64,000 nucleotides of DNA from Cryobacterium sp. Y82 (GCF_002929495.1 NZ_PJJJ01000036.1:1-64000); one strand, 5' to 3'; positions 1 through 9,436 are shown, counted from the stretch's first letter. Numbers and translations are program-made. The notes: a model not told the origin generated them from the sequence alone.

Positions 1-739
1 CGGAGTCGAGCTGGTCGAGCACCCGCCGCGCATGCCGCAGGGAAATGTCCCCGGCCCGCAGCGCATCGAGGGTCTGCGGGCAAGACTCGACCAACACCCG
101 GCTCTCCTGCAGGAGACCTGACGCGGTGCCGGCCGGGATGCGCAGCGCACACGCCATCTCCGCGACCAAGCCCTGCTGAGCCGCGAAAGTCGCGTCCCAA
201 TCGTGCTCGCGACCCGGCCCAGCCTGCGGCCGGCCGGTTTCGGCGGTGCTGGAAGTGTAGTTCCACGCGTCGGCGAGGACCTCGGCTTTGCTCGCCTGCG
301 CCCAAGAAATGACTTTTTCGAAGAAGATCGTCCGGTCAACGAACCGCGCTAGCTGCCGCTGGAACGGGTCCAGATCAGTGAGCGAGGCAGGGTCGCACGA
401 ATCAGGGTCGCACGAATCAGGGTCGCACGCGGCAGGGTCGGGCTCGTCGAACAGATGCTCGGGCGACACCGCGGCGAACACCTCAGTCAGATCGAGGTCG
501 GCGGGGTCGGGCGGGCCGTCAGCGTTCCAAAAATTCGGAATAGTGGCGGCTCTCGCGTCGGCTTCTTCTTCGGCCTGCCAGACCGAGTGGCACTCCGCAC
601 GAAAGGCATCACTTCGCGCGCGATCCTCTGCCGACATCAACCAGTCCGAGAACAATTGGTCCGCGAATTGCCCGCCAGGCAGCCCCTCCAGGAAGCGGTC
701 AATCACGCCCTGCTGTGGGGTATCGCCGCTTTGGCTCAT
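1..739 (-). CDS. DUF222 / 13E12-type HNH-associated protein, N-terminal part
   Basis: The minus-strand frame is open from ATG at 739 to the window edge, so only about 246 N-terminal residues are present. Residues near 190-246 (AEMACALRIPAGTASGLL, then TLDALRAGDISLRHARRVLD) match the DUF222 region usually followed by an HNH nuclease domain in actinobacterial 13E12 repeat proteins; the HNH part would lie outside the window. An acidic stretch has a short Cys-Asp-Pro repeat encoded by a 15-base direct repeat near 390-435. TACAAT lies 6 bases before the ATG and there is no obvious ribosome binding site, so the mRNA may be leaderless. Family assignment is by recognition and the cellular role is unknown. 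Confidence 0.7.
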   Translation of the reverse strand, partial: MSQSGDTPQQGVIDRFLEGLPGGQFADQLFSDWLMSAEDRARSDAFRAECHSVWQAEEEADARAATIPNFWNADGPPDPADLDLTEVFAAVSPEHLFDEPDPAACDPDSCDPDSCDPASLTDLDPFQRQLARFVDRTIFFEKVISWAQASKAEVLADAWNYTSSTAETGRPQAGPGREHDWDATFAAQQGLVAEMACALRIPAGTASGLLQESRVLVESCPQTLDALRAGDISLRHARRVLDQLDS

Positions 740-980
740 GGTCTTATTGTACCAAATCATTGAGTCAGAGTCGAGAAATTCTCAAATGCACTTGTATATT
801 TGTGCGCAATTTTATTCGAAGTCCCGACAGGGACACCTTCGGCCTACAGCCCGACACGACCTCACTAGACTGTCGCCCTGAACGACGAGCTCACGTAGTC
901 TCAGTACCACCGCTGGAGCAGAGAACGTGTTCGCTCCGGACGTCAGAATGCGGCCCGTTTATTGACTGAAAGCAGCAAAA
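740..980. other. intergenic, divergent promoters
   Basis: This AT-richer gap lies between the divergent DUF222 protein and terC. It holds the TACAAT hexamer of the leftward gene (746-751) and a small hairpin GTCCC-GACA-GGGAC (about 823-836). I looked for a Mn-responsive yybP-ykoY riboswitch upstream of terC and did not recognise one. Confidence 0.4.
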
Positions 981-2180
981 ATGGATGTTTCGCCCCTCAC
1001 TTGGATCTTGACCGTCGCGGCCATCGTCGCTCTCCTCGCTTTCGACTATGTCTTCCATGTCCGCAAGGCGCACGCTCCGACTTTGAAAGAAGCCGCAATC
1101 TGGTCATCGCTCTATGTGGGAATGGCCATACTCTTCGGGTTTGGCGTTCTACTTCTGGGCGGCGCTACCCCTGGTGCGGAGTATTTCGCTGGCTACATCA
1201 CCGAAAAGGCGCTGTCGGTCGACAATCTCTTTGTCTTCCTCATCATCATGACGAGTTTTCGGGTCCCGCGCGAAGACCAACAGAAGGTCTTGCTGTTCGG
1301 CATCACGTTTTCACTAATCGCCCGTACCGGATTCATCTTCCTGGGCGCGGCGCTGATCAATTCGTTCGCCTGGGTGTTCTACTTCTTCGGCATCATCCTT
1401 CTGCTCACTGCGGGAAACATGCTCAAACCGGAAAGTTCAGAGTCCAGATCGTCTGAAAACTTCATGGTGCGAATCGCACGCAAGATCTTTCACACCAGTC
1501 CGGACTACGACGGAGACAAACTCTTCACCGTGCATGAGGGCAAACGAGCGCTGACCCCGATGCTTCTCGTCATGGTCGCAATCGCTGGCACAGACCTTCT
1601 GTTCGCTCTCGATTCGATCCCTGCCATCTTCGGACTGACTCAGAACGTCTATATCGTCTTCACTGCGACCGCATTCTCGCTCCTCGGGCTCCGACAGCTG
1701 TACTTCCTGCTCGACGGGCTGCTGGACCGACTCATCTACCTCTCCTTTGGTCTTGCGTCGATCCTCGCCTTCATCGGTGTGAAGCTCATCCTCCACGCCC
1801 TGCACGAGAACAACCTGCCATTCATCAACGGAGGAGAACCGGTACCGGTGTTCGAAATCAGTACGGGTCTCTCATTGACAGTCATCATCGGTGTGCTCGT
1901 GGTCACGGTGCTCGCGTCGCTGCTCAGCCCGGCCGGCCGGGCGCAGACCATTATCGCCAACGCCCGACGCCACGCGATCAACTATTTGGACCTCGGCTAC
2001 ACCGCGGACCACACCGAACGCATCCGCGTCTACTCGGCCCTGACCCGGGAGGAAGAATCCCTCCGCGCACTCCGGCCGAAATATCAGGAGTTGGCCAAAG
2101 ACAAGGCTGGACTGATGGAACTTCTTCATGCGGCACACACCGAACATGACGCATCGGTGCAGCGCGCAGCGCGCGAATAG
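981..2180 (+). CDS. TerC-family integral membrane protein
   Basis: 399 residues. TerC proteins are multi-pass membrane proteins linked to metal export (Mn in studied cases) and to tellurium resistance phenotypes. The first 330 residues form a hydrophobic TerC core with the two typical acidic segments: ALSVDNLFVF (about residue 78) and TDLLFALDSIPAIFG (about residue 205). A soluble, charged C-terminal tail of about 70 residues follows. Start ATG at 981 gives the expected N-terminus; no strong ribosome binding site is visible (AAAGCAGC). It stands alone, followed by a convergent tRNA. The family is clear; the substrate cannot be read from sequence. Confidence 0.9.
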   Translation: MDVSPLTWILTVAAIVALLAFDYVFHVRKAHAPTLKEAAIWSSLYVGMAILFGFGVLLLGGATPGAEYFAGYITEKALSVDNLFVFLIIMTSFRVPREDQQKVLLFGITFSLIARTGFIFLGAALINSFAWVFYFFGIILLLTAGNMLKPESSESRSSENFMVRIARKIFHTSPDYDGDKLFTVHEGKRALTPMLLVMVAIAGTDLLFALDSIPAIFGLTQNVYIVFTATAFSLLGLRQLYFLLDGLLDRLIYLSFGLASILAFIGVKLILHALHENNLPFINGGEPVPVFEISTGLSLTVIIGVLVVTVLASLLSPAGRAQTIIANARRHAINYLDLGYTADHTERIRVYSALTREEESLRALRPKYQELAKDKAGLMELLHAAHTEHDASVQRAARE

Positions 2181-2285
2181 CCAAATACGGCAAATACCCA
2201 AGTATCCTGGAGGGTTTTGACAACACGTTGCTGCAAAGGTTGCTATGTCCGGCAAATCCGACTAAGTGCGATACCGCTGTTGCAG

Positions 2286-2361
<76 letters not shown>

Positions 2362-2486
2362 GTGTGAGGCAGCGGAACGACCCGCGGCAACGTGTAACCC
2401 TAACACCCAAATAGGGCTCGATGCCAATCGAGGCAGAAACGGGGCGGTGACCGGCATCCGCTCGCGAAATTACTATCCTTGGGAGG

Positions 2487-3317
2487 GTGACCGAACCGCG
2501 AATCTACGCCCTCTCCGACGACCTCCAGCTCGGCCTGGCCCTCGCCGAAGCCGCCGACGCCATCTCCAGCGCCCGCTTCACCGCGCTCGATTTGATCGTG
2601 ACGACCAAACCCGACCGCACACCGGTAACGGATGCCGACCAGGCGGTTGAGCGTGCCCTCCGCGCCCTGCTCGCCGATCACCGCCCCGACGACGGCATCC
2701 TCGGCGAAGAGTTCGGTACCGCCGGGTCCACCGCGCGTCAGTGGATCATCGACCCCATCGACGGCACGGCCGGGTTTCTCCGTGGCATCCCGATCTGGGC
2801 CACCCTCATCGCCCTCGCCGTCGACGGCGTTCCGGTGCTCGGCGTGGTCAGCGCCCCCGCGCTCGGCAAGCGCTGGTGGGCGGCCGCGGGTAGCGGCGCC
2901 TGGTCAATCGACACAACGCAGGCGGATGCCGCGCCCACCCGCCTGCGCGTCTCCAGCATCGAGACCCTCGCCGAGGCATCCATCAGCTATGGCAGCCTGC
3001 AGCAGTGGGATCAAGCCGGGCACCTCGATGAGCTCGTCACGTTGTCCCGCCAGGTCTGGCGTACCCGCGCCTACGGCGACATGTGGTCATACATGCTGCT
3101 CGCCGAGGGCCACCTCGACGTGGCCGGCGAATTCGACCTGCAGTCCTACGACATGGCCGCTCTCGCGCCGATCGTGCAGGAGGCCGGCGGCACGTTCACC
3201 TCGGTCGATGGCCAGCCCGGCCCGTGGCATGGCAGCGCCCTGGCCACCAACGGCCTGCTGCACGCGGCGACGCTCGCGGTACTGAACCCGGCGCAGGCTT
3301 TTGCACAGAAGCCCTAA
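2487..3317 (+). CDS. hisN: histidinol-phosphatase, inositol monophosphatase family
   Basis: 276 residues, normal for the family. It has the metal-binding motifs of Mg-dependent IMPase-like phosphatases: GEEFG (about residue 74), WIIDPIDGT (about 87-95) and YDMAALAPIVQEAGG near the C-terminus. The sequence after DPIDGT (AGFLRGIPIWATLIAL) resembles actinobacterial HisN, which removes phosphate from L-histidinol phosphate in histidine synthesis; a generic inositol-phosphatase role is the alternative. Start is GTG at 2487 after GGGAGG; TACTAT sits 10 bases upstream, so the leader is very short. No other his genes are adjacent. Confidence 0.8.
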   Translation: MTEPRIYALSDDLQLGLALAEAADAISSARFTALDLIVTTKPDRTPVTDADQAVERALRALLADHRPDDGILGEEFGTAGSTARQWIIDPIDGTAGFLRGIPIWATLIALAVDGVPVLGVVSAPALGKRWWAAAGSGAWSIDTTQADAAPTRLRVSSIETLAEASISYGSLQQWDQAGHLDELVTLSRQVWRTRAYGDMWSYMLLAEGHLDVAGEFDLQSYDMAALAPIVQEAGGTFTSVDGQPGPWHGSALATNGLLHAATLAVLNPAQAFAQKP

Positions 3318-3320
3318 CGG

Positions 3321-4073
3321 TCAGAGCGACGCACCCGGATCGTCAGGGAAGATGCCGTTGTGAGCGCGGCGCGCATCGAGTCGGCGCTGGCGCCAGGCCC
3401 GGGGGTTCAGGAGCAGAATCGGCTTCGGAATACGCAGCGCGTAGCCGGTCGGCAGAACCCACCCGTAACGTTTGGCCAGCAGGGAGAGCGCAGCGCCGCT
3501 CAGAATGGCCACGCCGGTGCCGACCGCTACGAACCCGAGCTTGCTTAGAATCACCATCTCGGCGCTTGCCAGCAGGGCACTCGTGGCATAGAGCGTATTG
3601 CCGCCGAAGATGGTCGGCACCTTGAGCAGCATGATGTCGCGCACCATACCGCCGCCGACCGCGGTGATCATGCCGAGCAGGATGGCCGGAAGCCAGCCGA
3701 GACCGGCATCAAGCGCTTTCTGCACACCGACCGCCGCCCAGCACCCCACGGCGAGCGCGTCAAGCAGCAACAGCACTCGTCGGGTCCAGCGACCGTTGAA
3801 AGTCACGAAGAAGGCGATGACCCCGCCGAGGACGGCAAAGATGAGATAGGCCGGGTCGAGCAGTGCCGCCGGGCTGCCCTGCTGCAGCAGGGTATCCCGG
3901 ATCATGCCGCCGCCGAGCCCGCTCATGATAGCGAGCACGACGAAACCGACGATGTCGAGTCGGGCTGTGCGCGCGGCGACCCCGCCGAGAATGGCATTGG
4001 AGAGCACGCCGGCCAGGTCTACGAAGCGGATTACCTCAAACAGTGTCTCCGACTCAGTGTTCACCTGCCCCAT
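3321..4073 (-). CDS. TRIC-type cation channel family protein (UPF0126)
   Basis: 250 residues with about seven hydrophobic segments. Two internally repeated glycine motifs, GLGGGMIRD (about residue 53) and AVGGGMVRD (about residue 139), are the hallmark of prokaryotic TRIC/UPF0126 proteins (YadS/YicG-like), which form trimeric monovalent-cation channels. The basic C-terminal tail is soluble. It converges on hisN with only 3 bases between stops and is divergent from nsrR. Confidence 0.88.
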   Translation of the reverse strand: MGQVNTESETLFEVIRFVDLAGVLSNAILGGVAARTARLDIVGFVVLAIMSGLGGGMIRDTLLQQGSPAALLDPAYLIFAVLGGVIAFFVTFNGRWTRRVLLLLDALAVGCWAAVGVQKALDAGLGWLPAILLGMITAVGGGMVRDIMLLKVPTIFGGNTLYATSALLASAEMVILSKLGFVAVGTGVAILSGAALSLLAKRYGWVLPTGYALRIPKPILLLNPRAWRQRRLDARRAHNGIFPDDPGASL

Positions 4074-4117
4074 TCTCTCATCTCGGCGACGGTGGCGGTC
4101 GCATCTACAGTTAGAGC

Positions 4118-4561
4118 ATGAGGATCAACGCTTTTTCGGACGTCTGCCTGCGGGTCGTCATGCTGCTCTCTGCGGCACCGGAAAAAGTGACGTTCACCTC
4201 GCGGGTCGTCGCCGCCGAGGTCTGCACCCCCTATAACCATGTGAGCAAGGCGCTGTTGCGCCTGCGCGAGCTTGGCCTGGTCGAGGCTATTCGAGGGCGG
4301 AGCGGCGGCGTGCGCATCAGCCCGCTCGGCCGCGAAGTCACCGTCGGGGCGCTCCTGCGTCAGCTCGACACACGCACCGACCTCGCCGCCTGCGACTCGC
4401 CCGCCGGGCCCTGCCCTCTATTGAGCGGATGCGGCCTGCGCGGCGCCCTCCGCCGGGCCAGGGATGCCTTCTACCGCGAGCTGGATGACCTCGTCATCGC
4501 CAGCCTCCCGCACGGAAAACCGGCTGGGCCGGTCCTGGTCGATCTCGGATTGATGCGGTAG
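4118..4561 (+). CDS. nsrR: Rrf2-family nitric-oxide-sensing repressor NsrR
   Basis: 147 residues. The N-terminal winged helix is typical of Rrf2 proteins, and a Cys cluster (CDSPAGPCPLLSGC, about residues 91-104) has the spacing that binds an NO-sensitive Fe-S cluster. NsrR represses NO-detoxifying genes until the cluster is nitrosylated. The next gene is the flavohaemoprotein hmp, its usual target, and NsrR-like dyads lie between them. TACAGT ends 6 bases before the ATG, so the transcript is probably leaderless. Confidence 0.88.
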   Translation: MRINAFSDVCLRVVMLLSAAPEKVTFTSRVVAAEVCTPYNHVSKALLRLRELGLVEAIRGRSGGVRISPLGREVTVGALLRQLDTRTDLAACDSPAGPCPLLSGCGLRGALRRARDAFYRELDDLVIASLPHGKPAGPVLVDLGLMR

Positions 4562-4575
4562 GACTAAAGTCCCTA

Positions 4576-4634
4576 CTTTCTACGACTTGTAGAAAGCATC
4601 CGTTTAATTGGTATTTCAAATGCTACTTTTGTAG
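4576..4634 (+). promoter_or_regulatory. hmp control region with NsrR-like dyads
   Basis: Three dyads lie between nsrR and hmp: CTTTCTAC-GACTT-GTAGAAAG (4576-4596, perfect 8-base arms), GTATTTCAAATGC (4611-4623), which resembles the core of the E. coli NsrR consensus GCATTT-N-AAATGC, and CTACTTTTGTAG (4623-4634). The middle one is the best operator candidate. Operator assignment is inference from motif and context. Confidence 0.55.
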
Positions 4635-4677
4635 GAGACGCCCACAAACGGGAGTCGGTCATATAGAAGGAGTATTA

Positions 4678-5841
4678 ATGCTTTCGGCCCAGTCCCTCCC
4701 CCTCATCGAAGCCACCCTGCCGTTGGTCGGCGAGCGGATGCCACAGATCGCGAGAAACTTCTACAAGCGCATGCTCACCGCCCACCCCGAACTGTTCGAT
4801 GGACTATTCAGCCGGTCCAACCAGAAGAACGGCACGCAGCAGCAGGCCCTCGCCGGCAGCATCGCCGTCTTCGCGACCCATCTGGTGGCGAACCCTGACA
4901 CCACGCCGGAGGCCATGCTCTCCCGCATCGCCCACAAGCACATCTCCCTCGACATTCAGCCCGAGCAGTACGACATCGTCTACAAGTATTTGTTCGAGGG
5001 CATCGCCGACGAACTCAGCGACGTCATCACCGCCGAGATCGCCGCCGCCTGGACCGAGGTCTACTGGCTGATGGCCCACGCACTGATCAAGATGGAGAAG
5101 GGCCTCTACGCCGGACTCGCCAGCGACAAGCCGCTCGCTCCCTGGATCGTCGTGAAGAAGGAAGCGGCCGGTACCGACGCCGTTACGTTCACCCTCGAAC
5201 CGGCCGATGACACCCCCGTGACGCCCGCCCTGCCGGGCCAGTACATCAGCGTCACCGCCACCATGCCCGACGGTATCCGCCAGGTGCGTCAGTACTCCCT
5301 CTCGGCTGGCACGGCCACAACGAGGGTCTTCACCACCAAGCTCGACGCCGACGGCGAGGTCTCCCCCGTGCTGCACCGCGACGTGCAGGTCGGCGACACG
5401 CTCATCCTCTCCGTGCCGTGCGGCGATATCACCCTCGATGCGGGCACCGGCCCGCTGATCCTGGCCTCGGCCGGAATCGGTTGCACGCCCAGCGCCTCCA
5501 TCCTGCGCTCCCTGGTGGACACGGGCTCGAAGCGTGAGGTGCTCGTGCTCCACGCCGAAAGCAACCTCGATCGCTGGGCGCTGCGCGAGCAGATGAACGA
5601 GGACATCGCCCTGCTGGAGGCGGCCGAACTCGAGCTCTGGCTGGAGATCCCGAGCGAGGGCCACCACGAGGGCTTCATGTCACTGGAGAACGTGACGATC
5701 CCGGAGGATGCCTCAGTGTACCTCTGCGGTCCGCTGCCGTTCATGCGCAGCCTGCGCGCCCAGGCGCTGCAGTCCGGTGTGCCGGCCGACCGTATCCACT
5801 ACGAGATCTTCGGCCCTGACCTGTGGCTCGCCAACGCCTGA
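4678..5841 (+). CDS. hmp: flavohaemoprotein, nitric oxide dioxygenase
   Basis: 387 residues, full length. Residues 1-140 are a globin domain with the proximal haem His in RIAHKHISLDIQPEQY (about 85). An FAD-binding domain (about 150-255, RQYSLS) and an NAD-binding domain (about 260-387, ASAGIGCTPSASIL and YLCGPLPFM) follow. The enzyme oxidises NO to nitrate with O2 and NAD(P)H in the cytoplasm. Start ATG at 4678 follows GAAGGAG. The gene is directly downstream of nsrR and its operator-like dyads, so NO-inducible expression is expected. Confidence 0.95.
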   Translation: MLSAQSLPLIEATLPLVGERMPQIARNFYKRMLTAHPELFDGLFSRSNQKNGTQQQALAGSIAVFATHLVANPDTTPEAMLSRIAHKHISLDIQPEQYDIVYKYLFEGIADELSDVITAEIAAAWTEVYWLMAHALIKMEKGLYAGLASDKPLAPWIVVKKEAAGTDAVTFTLEPADDTPVTPALPGQYISVTATMPDGIRQVRQYSLSAGTATTRVFTTKLDADGEVSPVLHRDVQVGDTLILSVPCGDITLDAGTGPLILASAGIGCTPSASILRSLVDTGSKREVLVLHAESNLDRWALREQMNEDIALLEAAELELWLEIPSEGHHEGFMSLENVTIPEDASVYLCGPLPFMRSLRAQALQSGVPADRIHYEIFGPDLWLANA

Positions 5842-5901
5842 CCAGCCCCTGGCACGTAGCACGATTCGGCCTGGCCGGGCACGCCCGCGCTAGGCTGAAT
5901 C

Positions 5902-7419
5902 GTGGACGCTAACGGTGGTATCGAGATAGAACGCAAGTTTGACGTCGACGAGCTGGCCCCGTTGCCACGGTTGCAAGACCTGCCCGGCGTACAGGCAATC
6001 GCGGAACCGGTGACCTTCGATCTCGCGGCCGTTTATTTCGACACCCACCATCTTGGCCTCAGCGCTGCGCGCATCACCCTGCGCCGACGCACCGGCGGCG
6101 ACGACGCTGGATGGCACCTTAAACTGCCCGGTGCCGCTGGCCGTCGCTGTGAGATCCACGCGCCCCTCGGCAAGAACGTGCTGGGCGAAGCCGATGTCGT
6201 ACCCGAGTCGCTGGCGCAACTCGTTCGGGTCTATGTGCGAGACGCACCGCTCGTTCCCATTGCCCGCCTTCATACCTCCCGTGTCGTATACGCCCTGATC
6301 GGTGCGGGCGGCGAAACCCTCGCCGTGCTGTGCGATGATCGGGTGCGCGCTGACCGCCTCATTGATGAACCGGCCTCCAAAGCGTGGCGCGAATGGGAGA
6401 TCGAGCTCGTCGAAGGACCGGAGGACCTGCTCGACGCCGGGCAGTCAGTGCTCGCCAGCGGCGGCATCCTCTTGTCACGGCACGCCTCGAAACTCTCCCG
6501 CGCGCTCGGCGACCGGTCTCCGACCGCACCCGCTTCGAAGCAGCCTCGCCCCACCCCGGGCGGCCCGGCCGGTGATGTTCTACTGGCCAGTCTGAGCGAG
6601 CAGATCGATGTTCTACACCGTCACGACCCGCAGGTTCGCCAGCACGCCGACGGCGCCGTACACGTCATGCGCGTTGCCACCCGCCGACTGCGGTCAATAC
6701 TGGCCACCTATCATTCCCTCCTTGACCCGACCGTGGTGCAGCATCTCCGCACCGAACTCGGCTGGCTCGCCGGCGTGCTCGGCGGATCCCGCGACGAACA
6801 GGTGCTGCAACGCCGCCTTGCCGGCCTGCTCGACCGCGAGCCGCCGGTTTTGCTCCTCGGCCCTATTCGGGAGCGCCTCGAGGCTCGCTCCGAAGCGGAT
6901 GTCAACGCCGCCGGGCGCTCGCTCGTCACTGCCCTTGACTCCCACCGCTACTTTCGGTTGCTCGACGCGCTCGATTCTCTTGCCGCCACGCCGCCTTTCA
7001 CCGCTGCGGCTGGCCAGGACGCCCGCGTGGTCGTGCCTGGCCTGATCGTGAAGGAGTGGAAGAAGCTCCGCCGAGCTGTGCGCCGGGCCGCCACGACCGT
7101 ACCGGGGCCAGCGCGTGACCTCGCCCTGCACGCCGCTCGCAAGCGCGCCAAGCGGCTGCGTTATGCGGCCGAGACGGCGCATCCGCTCAGCCCGAAGCGG
7201 GCCGCCCGCGTGCGCCGATTCGCCCAGAAACTGCAAACAATTCTCGGCGACCAGCACGACAGCGTCATCGCCCGCGAGCGCCTGCTGCGCCTCGGCGGGG
7301 TCGACACCTACCTTCGCGGCGAGAACACCTTCAGTTACGGCCGCCTGCACGCCTTGGAACAGCAGAAGGCAGCGGATGCCGAGGCTCTCTTCTGGAAGAC
7401 CTGGTCGCGCCGCCCCTGA
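5902..7419 (+). CDS. CYTH and CHAD domain protein
   Basis: 505 residues. The N-terminal CYTH domain (about 5-205) opens with IEIERKFDV, the EXEXK metal-triphosphate signature of triphosphate tunnel enzymes. The C-terminal half (about 225-500) is a CHAD domain with conserved histidines and basic helices (HVMRVATRRLRSILATY and AARKRAKRLRYAAE), a fold that binds polyphosphate. A triphosphatase acting on inorganic tri- or polyphosphate is likely. GTG at 5902 is chosen because the CYTH motif starts 7 codons later and TAGGCT lies 5 bases upstream (leaderless). Confidence 0.88.
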   Translation: MDANGGIEIERKFDVDELAPLPRLQDLPGVQAIAEPVTFDLAAVYFDTHHLGLSAARITLRRRTGGDDAGWHLKLPGAAGRRCEIHAPLGKNVLGEADVVPESLAQLVRVYVRDAPLVPIARLHTSRVVYALIGAGGETLAVLCDDRVRADRLIDEPASKAWREWEIELVEGPEDLLDAGQSVLASGGILLSRHASKLSRALGDRSPTAPASKQPRPTPGGPAGDVLLASLSEQIDVLHRHDPQVRQHADGAVHVMRVATRRLRSILATYHSLLDPTVVQHLRTELGWLAGVLGGSRDEQVLQRRLAGLLDREPPVLLLGPIRERLEARSEADVNAAGRSLVTALDSHRYFRLLDALDSLAATPPFTAAAGQDARVVVPGLIVKEWKKLRRAVRRAATTVPGPARDLALHAARKRAKRLRYAAETAHPLSPKRAARVRRFAQKLQTILGDQHDSVIARERLLRLGGVDTYLRGENTFSYGRLHALEQQKAADAEALFWKTWSRRP

Positions 7420-7423
7420 CGAT

Positions 7424-8404
7424 TCAGCTCCAGAGCGCCACGTGCACCTTCGAGCCGCGCCGCGCAACCCCGCGCGAGCCGCCGGGGGCGAGCATAGCGG
7501 CGGTGGCCTCGGCGGTGGTGACGAACCGTTGCAGTGTGCGCGCGGCGGCCGGCGCCCGCCCGCGATCCAGGGTGCTCGCGCACCACAACCCAGCAATGGG
7601 GGTGTTCGGCACCGGCACAACAATGAGCGACCCTGCCAGCACCTCGGCCCGCACGATGTGCATGAACGCGAGCATGATCCCCTCGCCGGCGCGCACCGCG
7701 GCGAGGGCATCCGTTTCGCTGCTGAGCGGCACGATCTCGGGTACACCGAGCGAGGAGGCGAGAAACGCTGCCGCCAGCCAACTGCTCTCGGCCGTGAACT
7801 CTTCGACCCCGGCCGGACCGGTGAACCACGGCTCCCCCAGCAGGGCTGCGAGCGGCAACGCCTGCTGCCGCCGGCCAAATGGATGCTCCGGCGCAGCCAC
7901 CAGCACCCGCTGGTAGCGCAGAAATGGCACCACCTCCAACTGGGATCCCCGCGGAGGCCGGGCGCCGAGAGCCACGTCGTAGGCGTGGTCCTGCAGCAGC
8001 GACCCCACGTCATCGGCGGGCTCAACGACCACGTCGATGCCACCCGCCTGGCCCGGCACCCGGCGCGTGAAGGCATCGAGCAGTCGACCGGCAGCATGCT
8101 CGGCGAACCCCGCCGTGGCCACCACGCGCAGGTTCGCCGTGGACTCCTGTGCGTGCGATACCTCCCAGCGCACCTGGTCGGCCAGGCCCACAATCTCCTG
8201 CGCGTGATCGGCGAGCGCCCGCCCGCCCGGAGTCAGCGCGATGCCGGCTCCAGCGCGTACGAAGAGAGCGTCGCCGAGGTCGACGCGCAGAGCGGCGAGC
8301 GACGAAGACACCGCCGGCTCGCTGATATGCAGTGCTGCTGCTGCCGCGCGCAGGGACCCGAGTCGGGCCACCAGGGCAAAGGCCCGCAGCTGATTCAGCG
8401 TCAT
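7424..8404 (-). CDS. LysR-family regulator, probable regulator of the cox cluster
   Basis: About 326 residues. The N-terminal helix-turn-helix (LRAAAAALHISEPAVSSSLAALR) and periplasmic-binding-like effector domain are those of LysR proteins. It is transcribed away from coxM, the classic arrangement for a LysR regulator of the neighbouring operon, and a 7-base dyad lies in the shared promoter gap. ATG at 8404 matches the usual LysR start (MTLNQLRAF); GTG at 8410 is possible. It converges on the CYTH-CHAD gene with 4 bases between stops. The inducer is unknown; control of CO oxidation is inference. Confidence 0.85.
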   Translation of the reverse strand: MTLNQLRAFALVARLGSLRAAAAALHISEPAVSSSLAALRVDLGDALFVRAGAGIALTPGGRALADHAQEIVGLADQVRWEVSHAQESTANLRVVATAGFAEHAAGRLLDAFTRRVPGQAGGIDVVVEPADDVGSLLQDHAYDVALGARPPRGSQLEVVPFLRYQRVLVAAPEHPFGRRQQALPLAALLGEPWFTGPAGVEEFTAESSWLAAAFLASSLGVPEIVPLSSETDALAAVRAGEGIMLAFMHIVRAEVLAGSLIVVPVPNTPIAGLWCASTLDRGRAPAAARTLQRFVTTAEATAAMLAPGGSRGVARRGSKVHVALWS

Positions 8405-8438
8405 TGCCACAGCTCATAACCTTTCCCTTAGGTTGATA

Positions 8439-8470
8439 TTGACAGCTTCGGGGGCCGGGGAGCAAGCTGT
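8439..8470 (+). promoter_or_regulatory. cox promoter with LysR-type dyad
   Basis: TTGACA (8439-8444) is a consensus -35, with no good -10 at 17-18 bases (best CAAGCT, 8463-8468). A perfect inverted repeat ACAGCTT (8442-8448) / AAGCTGT (8464-8470) with a 15-base spacer overlays both elements. A strong -35 with a weak -10 fits an activator-dependent promoter. Function is inferred. Confidence 0.5.
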
Positions 8471-8535
8471 GGCACACAACAGCGCCGCGCAACGATGCGC
8501 GGTGTCATGGAACCTTCTTTCGTAAGGAGAAGCCC

Positions 8536-9423
8536 GTGCAGATTCCGGCTCCGTTCGATTATGTTCGCGCCAGTTCGGTCGATAATGCCCTCGCCCTGCT
8601 CGACCGACACGGAGCTGAATCCCGGGTGGTTGCCGGCGGACACAGCCTGCTTCCCATGATGAAGCTGCGCCTCGCCCGCCCGGACTGGCTCATCGACATC
8701 AACGACCTTTACGAGTTGGACTACCTGCTCGTCGACGGCCCGGTATTGCGTATCGGCGCCATGGCCCGACACACGACCCTGCTCGAATCCGACGACATCA
8801 AGCGCCTCTTTCCCATTATTACCGACGCCGAACGGGTCATCGCCGACCCGATCGTACGCAACCGTGGCACTATCGGTGGCTCGCTCTGCCAGGCCGACCC
8901 GGCAGAGGACCTCTCGACCGTGTGCCACGTCCTCGAAGCGGTGGCCGTCGTGCGCGGACCAGCCGGCGAGCGGATGCTGTCCATGGCCGACTTTCACCGC
9001 GGCCCGTACGAGACCGCCGTCGCCCAGAATGAACTGCTCATCGAGGTGCGCATGCCGATTCGCGCCAGCTCGGGCAGCGCCTACGAGAAGGTCGAGCGCC
9101 GCGTCGGCGACTGGGCTGTCGCCGCGGCCGGTGCCAGCGTGACGCTCGGGTCCGACGGCACGATCAGCCATGTCGCTGTCGGCCTCACCGCGGTCGGACT
9201 CGACCGCACCGTAACCGAGGTCGAAGCCGTCCTCGTCGGCCAGGCTCCCACCGAAGCACTTTTCGTCGAAGCCGGGCGCCTGGCTTCACTTGCCTGCGAC
9301 CCCCTCGCCGACCAGCGCGGCCCGATCGACTACAAACGGCACCTTGCCGACGAACTCACCCGTCGGGTGCTGCGGGCGGCCTGCCGCCGCGCCGCGGCAT
9401 CCGTTTCAGAGATCACGATTTAG
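8536..9423 (+). CDS. coxM: aerobic CO dehydrogenase medium (FAD) subunit
   Basis: 295 residues. CoxM carries the FAD that passes electrons from the iron-sulphur subunit to the respiratory chain. The FAD-binding motifs AGGHSLLPMMKLR (about residue 33) and TIGGSLCQADP (about residue 112) are present and match the CO dehydrogenase branch of the xanthine oxidase family. Start GTG at 8536 follows GTAAGGAG. It is first in the order coxM-coxS-coxL, standard for the form I enzyme; coxS follows after 13 bases. Confidence 0.93.
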   Translation: MQIPAPFDYVRASSVDNALALLDRHGAESRVVAGGHSLLPMMKLRLARPDWLIDINDLYELDYLLVDGPVLRIGAMARHTTLLESDDIKRLFPIITDAERVIADPIVRNRGTIGGSLCQADPAEDLSTVCHVLEAVAVVRGPAGERMLSMADFHRGPYETAVAQNELLIEVRMPIRASSGSAYEKVERRVGDWAVAAAGASVTLGSDGTISHVAVGLTAVGLDRTVTEVEAVLVGQAPTEALFVEAGRLASLACDPLADQRGPIDYKRHLADELTRRVLRAACRRAAASVSEITI

Positions 9424-9436
9424 GAGTTGAGCCCTC

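Noticed and set aside
740..980. Mn riboswitch upstream of terC
   Set aside because: I did not find the conserved yybP-ykoY core, only a short hairpin.
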